In this document: one piece after another, positions 22,446 to 35,395 of the stretch
Layout of the letters: each line of letters opens with the position of its first letter
How positions within the stretch are numbered: position 1 is the stretch's first letter
DNA from: Chrysopilus asiliformis
Lineage: Eukaryota; Arthropoda; Insecta; Diptera; Rhagionidae
NCBI GenBank assembly: GCA_964034945.1
Contig: OZ035963.1
Span: 64,794,682 to 64,858,681 of the forward strand
DNA: 64,000 nucleotides
Direction: 5' to 3'
Notes under the pieces: generated by a model
Seen by the model: the letters and a program-made list of their open reading frames with translations, nothing else
Told to the model about the DNA's origin: nothing
Database searches by the model: none
Position numbers and translations under genes: made by a program

Positions 22446-24099
22446 TGGATTGGGCTTTAGCCAGTATATCGACTAGTATTTAGAAGGGCATTTCGTCTTC
22501 TTAAAAAAGACAATTCCGTAGAAAACAAAACCCTATTTATAATGAGAGAAACCGTAAATTTTAGGGTGAACTTCATCCCCAAAAAAACGTCCTTCACAAT
22601 TTTTGAACGAAAATTACAGCAATTTCACCAAAAAACAAATCGCCATTCTTGTATATCAAATAATAAACCATTTTATAAATTTCCAATTATCTCAATTCCG
22701 AATCCGGCAAACAATAGAAATTATTAATTGCCTCGATGATTAGTATTTGTTATCTACGAGAGTAAAATTAAACCTTTCATTATTTTAATTGCCATGAAAA
22801 TCAATCTGGACGCACCCGCCTGCATTTACTCATCCCCCCACCCCACCACCACCCTCCGAATTGTCGTCCTTGCGTTTAAAATTGATATTCTTTGATTTTC
22901 ATTTGTCGTCGACTTTCGTCATCTTAGTCGGGCATATTGGAATTATTTTGAATCAAAGTCACGCGGGAAAAAAATATGAAACCACTTTGGGGGGATGGTC
23001 GAAAGGCATCAGGCAAATCGAAACGGACTTGAAATTCGGGGTGGAATTCGATGACTTTGGATACCTTGAAATGTTTCGCAGTGCTGCCAGTTGCGTTACG
23101 TATTGATCTCGCGAATTGGATTTCGACTACTTGGGAATTCTATTTTGCTCAGAGGCACACAACCGTCCAACTGCGATGAAGACTTCTTCAGTTTTTTCTT
23201 TTCTGTAGATCCTTGGGAGGATGAAATTCCAATGGGAAAATGGACTAACTTTGATGTGACTCTCATTCCCATTACAATCTCAGCTTCGTCCTACCCTACA
23301 GCGAGTTTTCTTCAAGAGTTGCCAGAGAAAAACGTCTAAAGTGATTCTTAAGGATTCTTCTTGTTTGCACAGAATTCCATTTATTGGATTAAAAAATTTC
23401 CAATTTGATTTCGCTATTTAAACAGAGCGCTGGCTTTTGGAACGAGAATAAAATATGGGAAAATTGTATTTCTTTGCAAAAGCCGCAAGAAAAACTCATA
23501 AGACGGAATTCTGGATGATTTCTCGATCCCCTATTTCTTATAACCCCTTCCACATGATTGGAGGAATTTAAAAGAGGATTGCATTTTTATTATTGGCCAA
23601 TTGTTGGACTCAAATCCTTTTTGTGTTTCCACTATTCAAACAATAATTCATTGATTTCTGAATGGATTCTCAAAACGGGTGGATAAAAATATGAAATCTT
23701 CCTGTAGGAAAAGTGGTTTCGGTAAGAAATATGTTTACATTAATTTTGATAGATTTTTCTCACACACAAAACAAAAAAATACGGAAATTGAATTCATTTT
23801 CGAAGAAATATCAAACGGGAGTGGAAGCTGGAGTTCAACTTCCCGAAAATGTTTTTCAATTTTCCAATTATTTGAAATGATTTTGATTGTTGAGCAATTT
23901 ATGGATTAATTTTGTTTTCTTTAGCGGAAAGTTTTGAGTTTTTTCAATCATTTAATATTTTTATTACTTCTGGGAAAAACTTGTTAAAAGAAATGGAAGG
24001 CGGTATTTTCATGGAGAAATTCGTTAAGCACGAATGCATTTCAAAAATAAGTTTTTTTTAAAAAAAATCCCCTAAAAAACATGAAATTTCTTCGAAAAA
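22446..24099. other. intronic, nothing recognised
   Basis: Chance frames of 60-82 codons only. No repeat family or splice-bounded exon could be supported. Confidence 0.5.
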
Positions 24100-24760
24100 A
24101 CCGTTAGTTTGATATATCTCGATAACGGTAAAACATATCGGTTAACGGTAAAAGACAAAATTGTGGCAAACATTATTCTCTCATACTTAAAACCACCAAA
24201 AACTCGCTATTTTTCGAGATAATCGCGAAAAAATGGGGTTTTTTTTTAAATAACGGTATATTTCGATGACGTCTTGAGATACAGAGTCCTAGTAAAAGAC
24301 AAAGATGTAGAAAATCTTATTGTCTCCAACTTTTGTTGTGCATACGGACTCAGGGCTATGAAAAACCCGGTTTTTTTTTGGGTTTTATTGGTTTTCTTGG
24401 GTTCTTTTTGGGTTTTATTGTCGGTTTTAATTGTAATTTTTGTTGATTTTTTTGGTTGGGCTTTTTTAAGAAAACACAGTGGGGTTTTTTGTAGAAAAAC
24501 CAGTGGGCTTTTTAAAAAAACCCAGTGGGCTTTTAAAAAACCCTAGAGGGTTTTTTTTGAGCTGTGGAAAAAAAACAGCCCTGATAAGACTACTAAAAAA
24601 CGTGTAACCCAAAAAACCTAAAAAAAACCCAATAAAACCCATAAGTAGTGGATAATCATTTATAAAAATCCAGAGCTTTTTGACAACCCTGAGGGAAGCA
24701 ATATCAAAATTTAGAAATTTATCACCAATTCAAAATGGCGGACCGAACTTTTTCATCAAA
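24100..24760 (+). repeat. ACTTTCTTATAC-family internal part with GGGTTTT-rich insert
   Basis: Carries ACCGTTAGTTTGATATATCT, CGATAACGGTAAAACATATC, and the TATTGTCTCCAACTTTTG word. At 24365-24650 this gives way to a G/T-rich GGGTTTTATTGG run and its A/C-rich complement AACCCAATAAAACCC. The ends are not defined. Confidence 0.6.
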
Positions 24761-26198
24761 TGACTAAAAAAAAGTAGTTTTTTATTGCGAACATTTTAAG
24801 TTTAAAGTAGAAGTCAACTCATTTCCATGTTAAGAGTTTCGTAGTAAATCCAGTAGAATTTTCGTCTTTCTTCGATCTGAAAATCTCTTCCTAACCTAAA
24901 ATATTTGCCCCTAAGCTCTGGCTGACACTACAAAAAAAACTACCGAGTAGTAGAACAAGTAAAATTCCAAAACTCTGACATCCCAAAAGGGTACCCAAGA
25001 GAAATTCAATGTAAATCATAAATAAAACTTAATAAAATCCGCTTTAATTTTGTAGTTTCTGTTAATAATTTTAACAACTTTTGTGTGAGAAACTTTGCTT
25101 CGAGTTCAGAGACTCCTCTTGTAATGTCCTTAATTATGATTTGTGTGAAACGCGTCGTAATTTAACTCAATTCAAAACACTTAAATTCATGTTCCTCTAC
25201 AGTCCCTTTCATGTCAAATTATGAAACGAACTCTTTTCTAATGGAAATTACAGTTTATAATCCTTTAAATAATTTTCCCACACTCCCATTGGCTGAACGA
25301 CACACAAACACACACACGCACAGGATCTCATTTCGTAACGTGTAGGGGACAACAATTAATCATATTTCCATGTAATATAAATGATTCACCTGGCAATATT
25401 TCAACTTGGGTGGTCCCAATCTTTTGTCCACTTAAGCGATTTTCATAATTTGATTGATAAAAAGTGGCCACCGAAAAAAAATGACCCTCGGAATGATTTC
25501 TTTCCATACGCATTGGGAAATTATCGTCGGTCGCAGCAATCACTTAAAATGCAATAAACAAATTAATACCTGCCGGACACACGATTTTCCAGGTGTGGGT
25601 GTATGTAGTAGAAAATCTGAAAGGTATTTGCTGTTTGTCCTCCGCGAGAAAAGGATTAAAACGACAAACAAACAATCAGAAACAGAATTAGGGGTTGGCT
25701 TACAGCAAATCGTCAAACTAACGGTGGATCTCCCATGCAAAAGAATTCAATTTCAATAAAGTGATATCCCGATGGACGGGACCTAATCTGGAATCGGGCA
25801 CACTAAACTCGATTAATGAACGTTGGAAAATCCCCACCGCCCTGGCCGATCGGCAATGTCCAATCAGTGAAATGGGAGGTAAGGTCAGGTTAAAAGGGCA
25901 CACATATCTTGCCTAAGGACGAAAATCCAGAGCAAGGGGAGGAGATGCGATTTTCAACGAAAAAAAAACTCACATATCGCAGTGTAATTATTGTTATTAA
26001 TGTTTGCTGTCAATTACGTTTTAATTGTCATAAAAGCGTTTTCGCTTTTTCCCTTCTAAAAAATTCAACAAAGCGAAAGCGAGAAATAAAATAATAAGAG
26101 AGAGAGCGGGAGACCGAAATTTGTGTAGAAGTGGCAGCACTGCGCGTATTACCCTAGAGGCACTTCAAAATTCTAAAAGGGTGGCCCACCATCACAAT
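24761..26198. other. intronic, nothing recognised
   Basis: Mixed-composition DNA with overlapping short frames near 25450-25760 on both strands that show no family motif. Confidence 0.45.
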
Positions 26199-27061
26199 AA
26201 AAAAATCTGATGTGAACAGCACATGACTTTCTTATACAAAATCTACGTTTCTGCACAATTTACAAAAAAATATTAATTTTTTTTTACAAAATCTAAAATA
26301 TCTCGATAACGGTAAAAGATATCGATTTTTCGTAAAAGGCAAAAATGTAGAGAATTTCAATATCTTTAATTTTGCTGTTAACGGTTTTCTTCGAAAAACC
26401 GTTAGTTTGCAAGCAATTCGCAAAAGTATATTTTTTAAATGTTTAATGATAATATCTCGATAACGGTAAAAGATATCGAATAACGGTAAAAGACAAAATT
26501 GTGGCAAACATTATTCTCTTCAATTCATCTCAATTAAACCACCAAAAACCCGTTATTTTCCGAGATAATCGCAAAAAATTAACTAGTATTCGAGATAGTG
26601 GCAAAAAACCCCTGAAAAAAACCCGGGTTTTTCACAACCTTGCAAAAATGGGATATCTCGATAACGGTTCAAGATGCAGAGTTCTACTAAAGCACAAAAG
26701 CCTAGAAATTTTCATTGTTTCCAACTTTTGTCATACATAAGATTACTGAAAAATGCGTTCTTTCGGAGTAAATCGCGAAAAACGTAATTGGGATTTATAA
26801 AAAGCCGCCATTTTGGATTAACGGATTGTCCCAGGACGAAACATGCCTGTAAAATTTCATGGCTCTATTAGTTTTTGCGAAATGTTGTACACAGACTGAC
26901 AGACTGACAAACAGACTGACAAACAGACTGACAAACAGACTGACAAACAGACTGACAAACAGACTGACAGACTGACAATCGACTCAGGAGTACTCGAAAA
27001 TTGTTTTTTTTATGAAATTTTGCATGAATACAATACTTTATTATACTTCGTATAAGAAAGT
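26199..27061 (+). repeat. ACTTTCTTATAC-family element, full-length-looking copy
   Basis: Left end AAATCTGATGTGAACAGCAC, then ACTTTCTTATAC (26226-26237). Right end AATACAATACTTTATTATAC, CTTCGTATAAGAAAGT (to 27061). The terminal 12 bases are inverted. Inside, in order: ATCTCGATAACGGTAAAAGA blocks, ACCGTTAGTTTGCAAGC, GCCGCCATTTTGG, TAAAATTTCATGGCTCTA and a (GACAAACAGACT)n array at 26891-26978. Non-coding. Confidence 0.8.
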
Positions 27062-27999
27062 GAAAAGGACAACGGAAGCGATTGATAGATAGGACTTGTA
27101 AATGGAGGACAAAATCGCTTGGACATCAATAAGAATGGATGAGATTTTCATATAAAAATGCTAGCGTAGAAGGGGAAAAGAGAGAGCGGATTCAGGATAA
27201 AAGGACTAAAGCGCTTGAGGGAAAAATAGTACCACGGATACATCATCGTGCCAGCGTTGACACATTTTGCGTGGTTTACACTGATATTATTGTACAATCC
27301 GGAAGTTACCAATGCAATCCTCTTTAACTCCCACTTCTTCTACAATAAATGGTATACGACCCATCATTTGTAATTATTATCTCATTTCATACTCATTGAA
27401 TTTTCCGCTGATTTTGGAGGAAAATTTCATTATTGAGTCCCATATGGATGCAATTTCGCCGTTCGATCGCTTTGTTTTATTATCGAAAATATAGATTCGA
27501 TTACGATTTTGTCAATTAACACCAAATAACCCAAAAACTTGTGCAAGGACGATAATTTCATTATTGTTACATAAAAGGATTAAGCAAGGAGAAATATGGG
27601 GATATTGTTTATTACTTTTGTACCACTGGAATTGATTTTATATTGTTAAAGGCTTAAGGGGCAAGGGAGGAAGGGAGCGTCCCGAATATTAACCGATTTC
27701 AGTTATTTTAGTAATTATTTGTGATAATTATGGAATTTTCAAAGTTTATTACTTTTAATACGTGCTCTTTTTCATTGAAACGTTAGGAAAAATTCCATAA
27801 AATGGTTAAGGGATTTCCACCAAAAGTTGATAGGATCGTCACACTCCAGGACCAAACATCCTTGTAAAACTTCAGCGCTCTAGCTCCAGTAGTTTTTGAA
27901 GAAATCTTGAACACAGACAGACAGACAGAAAGACATTTTTGTAATAATGCTCAAATCGATTCGGGAGTCTTCGGGAAATGTTTTTTACGCAAAATTAAG

Positions 28000-28385
28000 A
28001 ACTTCCGAAAACCCCCTAATGGCAATTTTTCGCGGGGAAAAAGATATTTGTGATATCCTTCCGTTAGGACTTTTGAAATCCTGACATCGGATTCGTGATC
28101 AACGGCCCGAAAACCCCCGAGTGGCCCTTTACAGCCTCTTAACGGATAGACTTTATGGCGAAAATCAAGGTTTTAAAACACCCAAACCCTCTTTACCCCC
28201 CTTTTACCTCCTTAGCGGTGAACTTTCGACTCCTTAGTGAGCGCCCGCGTGATGGATGGTACATACTATGAAAATTTCAAGTATCTAGCTTCAGGAGTTT
28301 GAGCTGGGAGTTGATGAGTCAATCAGTCTGTCAATTAGTCAGTCAATCAGTCAATCAGTCAATCAGCCAATGAATCAATATCAAT
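28000..28385 (+). repeat. second dispersed family with (TCAATCAG)n tail, copy 1
   Basis: Contains CGGATTCGTGATCAACGGCC (28088), AAAATCAAGGTTTTAAAACA, CCTTAGCGGTGAACTTTC, TTAGTGAGCGCC, then a short (TCAATCAG)n array at 28317-28375. The same order occurs at 39600-40165. The next 3.8 kb, to 32199, shows no gene or bounded repeat. Confidence 0.65.
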
Positions 28386-31300
28386 TGCTTTTAATGAAGA
28401 TTTGATCAAATATGCGACATTTGAGAAAAATAAAACGATTTTTTAATTTACATAATATTTTTTTTGCACAAGTTTATCTACCTAAAAAGTCATGTTAAAA
28501 TTAAATCAAAATATGGCCAAAAATTCTGCGAAATCTGCACTTTTTCCTTCGAGTTGTCCAAACATACACGCACGTAATCCAAACTGCATCCACCCCCAAC
28601 TCTTAATCATTCCAGACATATGTTTTACCATGTCTCCCGCCTCCCCAACCAAACTTTTATTTTTTTGAAAAAATCGTTACGCCATTGTAAACGATATGAT
28701 TTCGCTAATTGAAAAATATATTGCGTAGCATGCATAAATATTCGATTTGTTCATTGTTTACCGATGGATGTAAAAAAAACCCCCCTAACCGAAAATAAAA
28801 AAAAACAAATCATTTTTCGCGATACCAACAACCGGACGATGCTATGTGAGGACGCCGCAGTGGGAATTGTGGAGCAACCGACGAATGGGTAGAATCCACC
28901 CTCCCTCAGAAATATAAAATTCACAAAAGGGAAGAATAATGTTGAGTTTTAAATTGTATTCTATATCGCTGGGAGTTCCAGCAACAAAAAAAGACCACAA
29001 AAGTTGAGGTTGCTTCGGAATGACGAAGGATAGCAGATCGGGGAGAGATTATGGGGAAAATTTGTCCGAGAGTTAATTAAATGGACGGGAAAAACTACTG
29101 CAAACGTTATGAAAATTTTATCACTGGAACGAAGGAATTTTCTTTAGCACAAGCGAAGTGGGTTCAGAATCTGGCAGCCTTGAATTCAGAGCGAAAATTT
29201 TGTTTGATTATGAAACTGTGAGGGAGATTCGGTGGAGATTCCCCTGGGAATCTAGGGGGAAAACCCGAAGAATTCAAAGAAATAGCTCAGCAAATTTAAA
29301 TCGCCCAAAGAAAAAGCCAAAGAACAGAAGAGTCAGCGGGTAACTAACCTAGAATTAGTGACATTTAAGCTAAGAATTTTAGTATAATTCTAGTTCCAGG
29401 AATTTCTCCAGATCTTACGGTAAATGATTTCCACCTGAGATCCTGGATTTCGCGCCCATTTTGAAAACTCCCAGCAAACTTTTAACCTTTGGGACAGGGA
29501 CACACAACGCAATAATTTTTAATTCAAGTCCGAGTTCATGTCGGCTAATTTTTTATTCTGTCGCACGGATTCCCACCCCTCCCCCCCTCTCACACACAGT
29601 TTCAAGCTTCTGCCATTTCTACACACACCATTTTTTTTAAAGATATGGAGTGGAAGTTTAAAGCAAACAATAATCTTTATTTCATGATTTGCCTTCGGAT
29701 TCACCCCCCAACCAACTTGAAGAGCAAAATCGTTCTCTGGACCACAGAAGGAATCTTCCGATGTTGCAAACTGGACCGGAAAAAGGGAGTCATGTCGGAG
29801 TATCCTGTTTTTGTGCGGATTTTATTAGCCGGGGTGCCAGTATCCACCGCTTAACTGTTGAGGAGGATTAAATAAAATTTTCTTTTCACATATTTAGAAT
29901 TTCCACACATCCGCCAGCCACCGCCACAGTAGATTTCCGTTTTTCATTTTCAAAATGGGATTTATTAGGAATTCTCTTTTTAGTCAGGGATTTGCTTCTG
30001 AGGATTTGCACTGGACCCTCACCAGTACAGCAGAGAAAATTAATAAATAAACAAATAAAAGAAACGATTCTGGAATAATCTGAATAAATGGGAAGAACCA
30101 ATGATTTTTCCGTAATTTTTGGGATGGTCGATTTAACAGGTTTTCTGACATTTCGCATCTCCGGTGTTAAAAAAATCAGCATCAAAAAACGTCTTTGGAA
30201 AAAAGTCGAAAAAAACTGGCTTAACAATTTTTGGAAAAAAGTTTTTTCACACCAGAGACCTCTTCAAAAATTTGGAGAAATTTTAGAGACTAAAACAAGA
30301 AGCGAATTTTGAAATTTTAGAAACCAAAACCCAATTTAAAAAAAAAAACAGATATCCAATTCACCCTTGAACCGAAACCGGACCACACCCGAAAAACGTT
30401 TGCTTTGCATTTCTGCCGAAAACTGGCAGCAAACGCGTTAATATCTTGCAGTTTTCCCCAAAAATCCAACAAAGGAACGATTTTTGCATACAATTCGGCT
30501 TAGAGTACAAGCGAAAGGACATTGAAATCTGGGTATCGTCTGCAATGTGGACCAGAAATTAAACCCCATTTCTTTATGCCCAATCCTATCTTCAACACAC
30601 CAGATTCTTGCCACCCCCTTTCCTCTCCCCATGAAATGGAAAATAACTTTGAAATTCCGCCTGTTACTTGTTGATTTGTCTTCTCGCTCGTGTATTTTTG
30701 CGGTGTTTCGCTTTTTTGCGTTTTTTTTGTCGGGTTTCTGTCCCTGCAAGCAGTTAGCAGTTAATTAGTTGATTTGAAAGTGAATTATTAATGAGAGCCA
30801 CGAATAAATATTGAATTCCCGGACCCTTAAAAAACCTCAACTAAAAATACGACCTCGCAAGATTTCATCGTCGCCCTTTCCCACCCCCACCCCCTTCCCT
30901 TACGTAAAAGGACTCAGACTTTCTTCGCGTTCACAAGAAGCGATGACGGTTGGTAAAGTTCTTGTTTAATTCTACTATGAATCACTGCTTTGGAATGTGA
31001 AAGGGGCATAAAATTCTGAAGCGTTTTTCTGGGATTTCTTACATATTTCTTCCACCCTTAACTTTAATTAGTAGCCAATGAGGCGTTTTTATCATGACAT
31101 CAAATTGATGTTTAAACGACTTATTTTCATATTTTATCTACTGTCCACCAATGCATATACAATTTATTGGCTTTTGGTAAAATATTCAAATGTTGAACGG
31201 AGCTGGCCAGGACTAAAAGAAAACCATCCGTTCCGAACGTTATTCAATTGGCTTGATTGAAAAAGATTGCGTCAATCACTTGTCCAGCAGGTGTCAGGAA

Positions 31301-32199
31301 AAGCTGGAAATCTCAAATACTTTTTTTCTGTGTTTACTGGAATGTAATGCAAATATTTAGTTAGTACAGATTAGTTTTTATTAAGGGTGCTTAAAGGCAA
31401 TAAATTTGTAGTTTTTTTGATTTGACAAAATCTTGTTAACTGACGTTTGTAACACCCCGTCTTGTGTGTGCGATATTGCCGTCAACTCGAGCTCTGATTG
31501 GTCAATTATAAAATCTCTGCGATGAAAAATCCCAAGTCAAGACACTGGTGTAAGACAGTTAAATCCTTGACCAAACTAAAAGGATTTGAACTGAAATCTC
31601 CCAATATCAATTTAAAATTGGCAATAAATCTTATGAATGAAGGAATTTTTTTATAAAAAGGTTTAAAAAATATAAAAAACAAAATGGCCACTATCCGGAC
31701 GTGAATTTTAGATGACTTCAACAAATTCCAACCTGTTTCATGCTCTTGTATACAAATTTACTTTTACAAGCCAGTCTACTAAACATTGAGACTGAGTTTA
31801 TGCTAGAACCGTCATGTTTTTGGGGCGTCGTGACGCTTTAGGCCACATTCGGAAGTTCGCTACGTTAAATTCGAATCTCACAAAGGTCAAAAAACATGGA
31901 GATGCGCCTCTTTAACAATTGCTAGGTTAATTTAAGGTAAGGTTGCCTGTCCGTCCCCGTTTCCTCAGACATTGGCCTTTATTTAAGGAGTCCGGGAATT
32001 TTTTAAGGTGTGCGGGGCACTGCTTTTCCAAGGCTATATTTTGCTGCCCCGGCCGTAAAAAAAAATAAAAAAAATACCCCCAAACACCCTTAGAAGACCG
32101 CTTCCGGGGAAAAATAGGGCGAGACGGCAACCCTAATTCAAGGGCAATTAAAAATGTTCACCTGCGGCGCAATAACTTCTAGCTGCAAGCGTAATCTTT
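28386..32199. other. intronic, nothing recognised
   Basis: Mixed AT-rich DNA. Frames of 60-113 codons on both strands show no recognisable domain. Confidence 0.45.
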
Positions 32200-32278
32200 T
32201 ACCCTTTTTATAATCTAAGATATCCTTTTTATAATCTAAGATACCCTTTTTATAATCTAAGATACCCTTTTTATAATC
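32200..32278. repeat. 21-bp tandem repeat
   Basis: Four units of ATAATCTAAGATACCCTTTT with one T/C variant. Confidence 0.9.
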
Positions 32279-32539
32279 ACTATCGAAAATTGAGATAAAC
32301 CTCTTATCTCTGATCGGTCTTTCGAAATTTCAAAGCGCACACACAAATGCGTTTTATAAATTTTTTTAGAAAGGGGGGAGGCGCCAAATACAAGTTTTGA
32401 AAAAATTATGCGACTTCAAAAGTTTGGCAGTAAAAAGTCACAAAAAAAATATCTACAAATTTTTTTAAGAACTTTTACGTGACTTTTATGTCTTCTTCAA
32501 GAATGACCGATTCCAATCGAGTAATAATCGATTATATAA

Positions 32540-32790
32540 TAGCCTTCTGTGTCAGTCTGTCTGTTTGTTTGTCCGCGTAAAACTCGAAAACCACTGAACC
32601 GATTTGTGTGAAACTTTCGGGGGACCTTAATAGCATAAATGGGCGGGTTTTAGATCACGGGTTTTCTACCGGTTTGCCTATAACTTGATAACCACTGAAC
32701 CGATTAGAATAAAACTTTCAGGGGATCTTACTGGCATCAAGGAACGGACTTTAGACCATGGGTAAATCTAAGGATCCCCGTCCGACCCCT
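32540..32790. repeat. repeat with duplicated AACCACTGAACCGATT word
   Basis: Starts with a short (GTCTGTTT)n run, then two copies of AACCACTGAACCGATT about 105 bases apart, each followed by AAACTTTC-GGGG. This resembles the layout of the Helitron candidate at 3519, but I could not find TC...CTRR borders. Confidence 0.4.
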
Positions 32791-32815
32791 ACTAACTCAT
32801 GTACCATGAAACCAT

Positions 32816-33075
32816 TCAACACGTTCGTGACATTTGCTTTTTCAACTTTTTTTACATTTGGACATCGTGTACCACGGGTGGTACACTATAGCGATTTGTT
32901 TTCTGGCGGTTGTGCGCCATCGGTGGTACACGCTGCGTGTTTTTATATTACTTCATAAAATACTGACAATTTATATTAAAACTATGTTTTTATACTTACG
33001 ACTGTCAGGAATATTCAAAAATCGATTGCACTATGCATGTACCACTGGTGGTACACGATGTCACGAACGTGTTAA
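32816..33075. mobile_element. piggyBac-type MITE, copy 2 (inverted)
   Basis: Left end TCAACACGTTCGTGACA (target TTAA mutated to TCAA), right end TGTCACGAACGTGTTAA. The internal order is the reverse of copy 1 at 12251, with the GTGTACCACGGGTGGTACAC palindrome now on the left and TGTACCACTGGTGGTACA on the right. About 33 bp longer than copy 1 in the middle. Confidence 0.8.
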
Positions 33076-34242
33076 CAACCACTAACAAAATGCGTTGGAA
33101 TTATTGAAATTGTTTGGATTGATCCCATTATGAAATCAGATTTTTTTCATAATTCCCCAATTTTCCGTTTTCTTGAAGCGATATGATCAAAAAAATTCAA
33201 AAATTCGCCTGTAACAGGTATAAATATCGATCGAATGGCCAATTATTAATTTGTTGTAATAAATTGGAACGAAACCTCTAGTTAAGATGTAAAGCCGAAT
33301 TAACGTAAACTTAAAATTGTATTTATTCTTTTTTTCAACAAAAAGACAAACAGATCTTTTAAAGGTTTTACATTCTGAGTAAATTTAAAACAAAAACAAA
33401 GCCATTTGGATGAAAGTGAAACAAGACACCACATCCAAACCAACTTTTCTCGCCAATTACACATCCTAGAACCAAAAACATCCTTCAGAAAAGTTCTATA
33501 GGAGTTTGATGACATTCGAAGGGAGGAGCTTAAAACCTGTACCGGCCCTGTCTCCCTCCCTCGACATAAAAATAGAACCAGAGATGACTTGAACGCCACC
33601 AGTTGGGAAGCTTGGATAACCTACCTAGTCCCAATGGTGCTAATTAGCGTGTGCAAGGATTAATTGCGCTAACTTGGCACAAAATTCCTTGCGCAAATAG
33701 ACGAGCACTGCGAGTAATATAAAAGCGACCAACATAAGTTACTCGGGGCGATGTGGATTTATCAGGAGTTCTCGTCAATCTATTTGCATAGTGTGTGGCT
33801 GTATCTGCGGAATTGTAAATGGAATTCACTTTAGCTCCCTTGATTTATCCATCTGTGTTGCGGGTGGGTGGGTTTTTCGAGGTTATGATGATCCTCGATG
33901 AGTTCGGATTGAAATCCCAATGAAAATCTGATGTTATACACACAATTTACACGTTGATTCCAGCGTTCCGAATTGAAATTCAACTCCAGTTACAGAGGAT
34001 TCCTCTTCTGCTTGAATGTTGTTTGTATTTGATTTTCAACTCGGTTTGAATTTAAGAAATAAAAGCGAGTTAAAATAAACCAAAAGAAAATCAAACATGA
34101 AATTAAATTAAATAAAGAAGTTTCAAGTTTTGTTTAGTTAATTGATTTTTTTTTAGCTAAACATACGAACACACACGCACACACGAATGAATGTTGAGAT
34201 TTTTAACCCCTTTTTCAATATTGAAGTTTTTTTTTCTGTCAG
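33076..34242. other. intronic, nothing recognised
   Basis: No gene supported. The 99-codon minus frame at 33300-33599 starts at a plausible Met but has no family motif. Confidence 0.45.
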
Positions 34243-34817
34243 TTACTTTCTTATACGAAGTTTAATAAAGTATTGTATTCATGAATGATTTGGACCTCTT
34301 AAATTTTGTCTAAAAAGCATTTGTCGAGAGCTTCCGAGTCGAATGGAGCTTTTTTTAAAAGCTTTTATTTAGTTTGCTTTCGTGTCTGTCTGTTTTTCTG
34401 TCTGCTTGTCGGTCCGTCTGTCAGTCTGTCAGTCTGTCAGTCTGTCAGTCTGTCAGTCTGTCAGTCTGTCAGTCTGTCAGTCTGTCAGTCTGTCAGTCTG
34501 TCAGTCTGTCAGTCTGTCAGTCTGTCAGTCTGTCAGTCTGTCAGTCTGTCAGTCTGTCAGTCTGTCAGTCTGTCAGTCTGTCAGTCTGTCAGTCTGTCAG
34601 TCTGTCAGTCTGTCAATCTGTCAATCTGTCAATCTGTCAATCTGTCAGTGTGTCAATCTGTCAGTGTCGGCAAGAGCTAGAGTCATGAAATTTTACAGGC
34701 ATGTTTGGTGCTGGAAAGGGACGATCTTATCAACTTATGGGGAAATTCCGTTAATTGTGCAGAAACATAGATTTTGTATAAAAAAGTCATTTGCTGTTCA
34801 CATCAGATATTTTTTCA
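34243..34817 (-). repeat. ACTTTCTTATAC-family element with long (GTCAGTCT)n array, reverse orientation
   Basis: The right terminus is at 34243 (ACTTTCTTATACGAAG) and the left terminus at 34817 (CAGATATTTTTTCAC). Between them an almost pure (GTCAGTCT)n array fills 34384-34668, about 285 bp, the longest in the window. Three overlapping frames of 104-148 codons arise from it and are not genes. Confidence 0.8.
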
Positions 34818-35246
34818 CTTGTGGTTGAGTATCAGAAAACTGTGTGTAAAATGTCTTTTTTAATGATGTTAAGTGAATTAATAAATGTGTACGGCGGAAA
34901 TATGTTGAGATTGAAATATCAGTGAGGTTGTCGATAAACACATGCCAATTAATTTGATTCTTTTTTGCTCCTCCCCCATTTATGGATTTACTCGATTTTA
35001 ATTTGTACAATCTTTATATTGACATGAATTTTGTGTTTATTTACTTTTGAAGTTTTTATGAAATAAAATTCTCGTGATTTTTAATTTCAGATTTTTTTTG
35101 TTTGTTTGTTTGGATAAAATATGTAAAAGTTGAATACAGTTTTCCATGAGTGATTTTTTAAAATTTATAGAATGTGGAAATTGTTAAGAAATAATGGATT
35201 TCTTGGATGAAAATTAGTTCTTTAATCCTCTCGCATATTTCAGTAA

Positions 35247-35395
35247 AAAAAATACGCTTTCTTATACAAAAACTCTACAATTGAGCACAATTTACACTAT
35301 AAACCTGATGAATAAAATGTTAGTTTATATAAAAATGTGAATTTTTAATTTACAAAACCTAAAATATCTCGATAATGGTAAAAGCTGTGAATTTA
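35247..35395 (+). repeat. ACTTTCTTATAC-family left-end fragment
   Basis: GCTTTCTTATACAAAAACTC, then CACAATTTACACTATAAACC and ATATCTCGATAATGGTAAAA. Truncated at about 35395. Confidence 0.65.

Noticed and set aside
24365..24650. GGGTTTT/AACCC-rich stretch resembling telomeric DNA
   Set aside because: Units are irregular and include GGGTTTTATTGG and its complement, so it is low-complexity DNA, not a telomere-type repeat.
31800..31890. tRNA-like B-box word (AATTCGAATCTC)
   Set aside because: No matching A box, acceptor pairing or anticodon arm could be drawn around it.
34306..34828. Frames of 104-148 codons over the GTCAGTCT array
   Set aside because: Periodic translation of a microsatellite (Ser-Val-Cys-Gln repeats).
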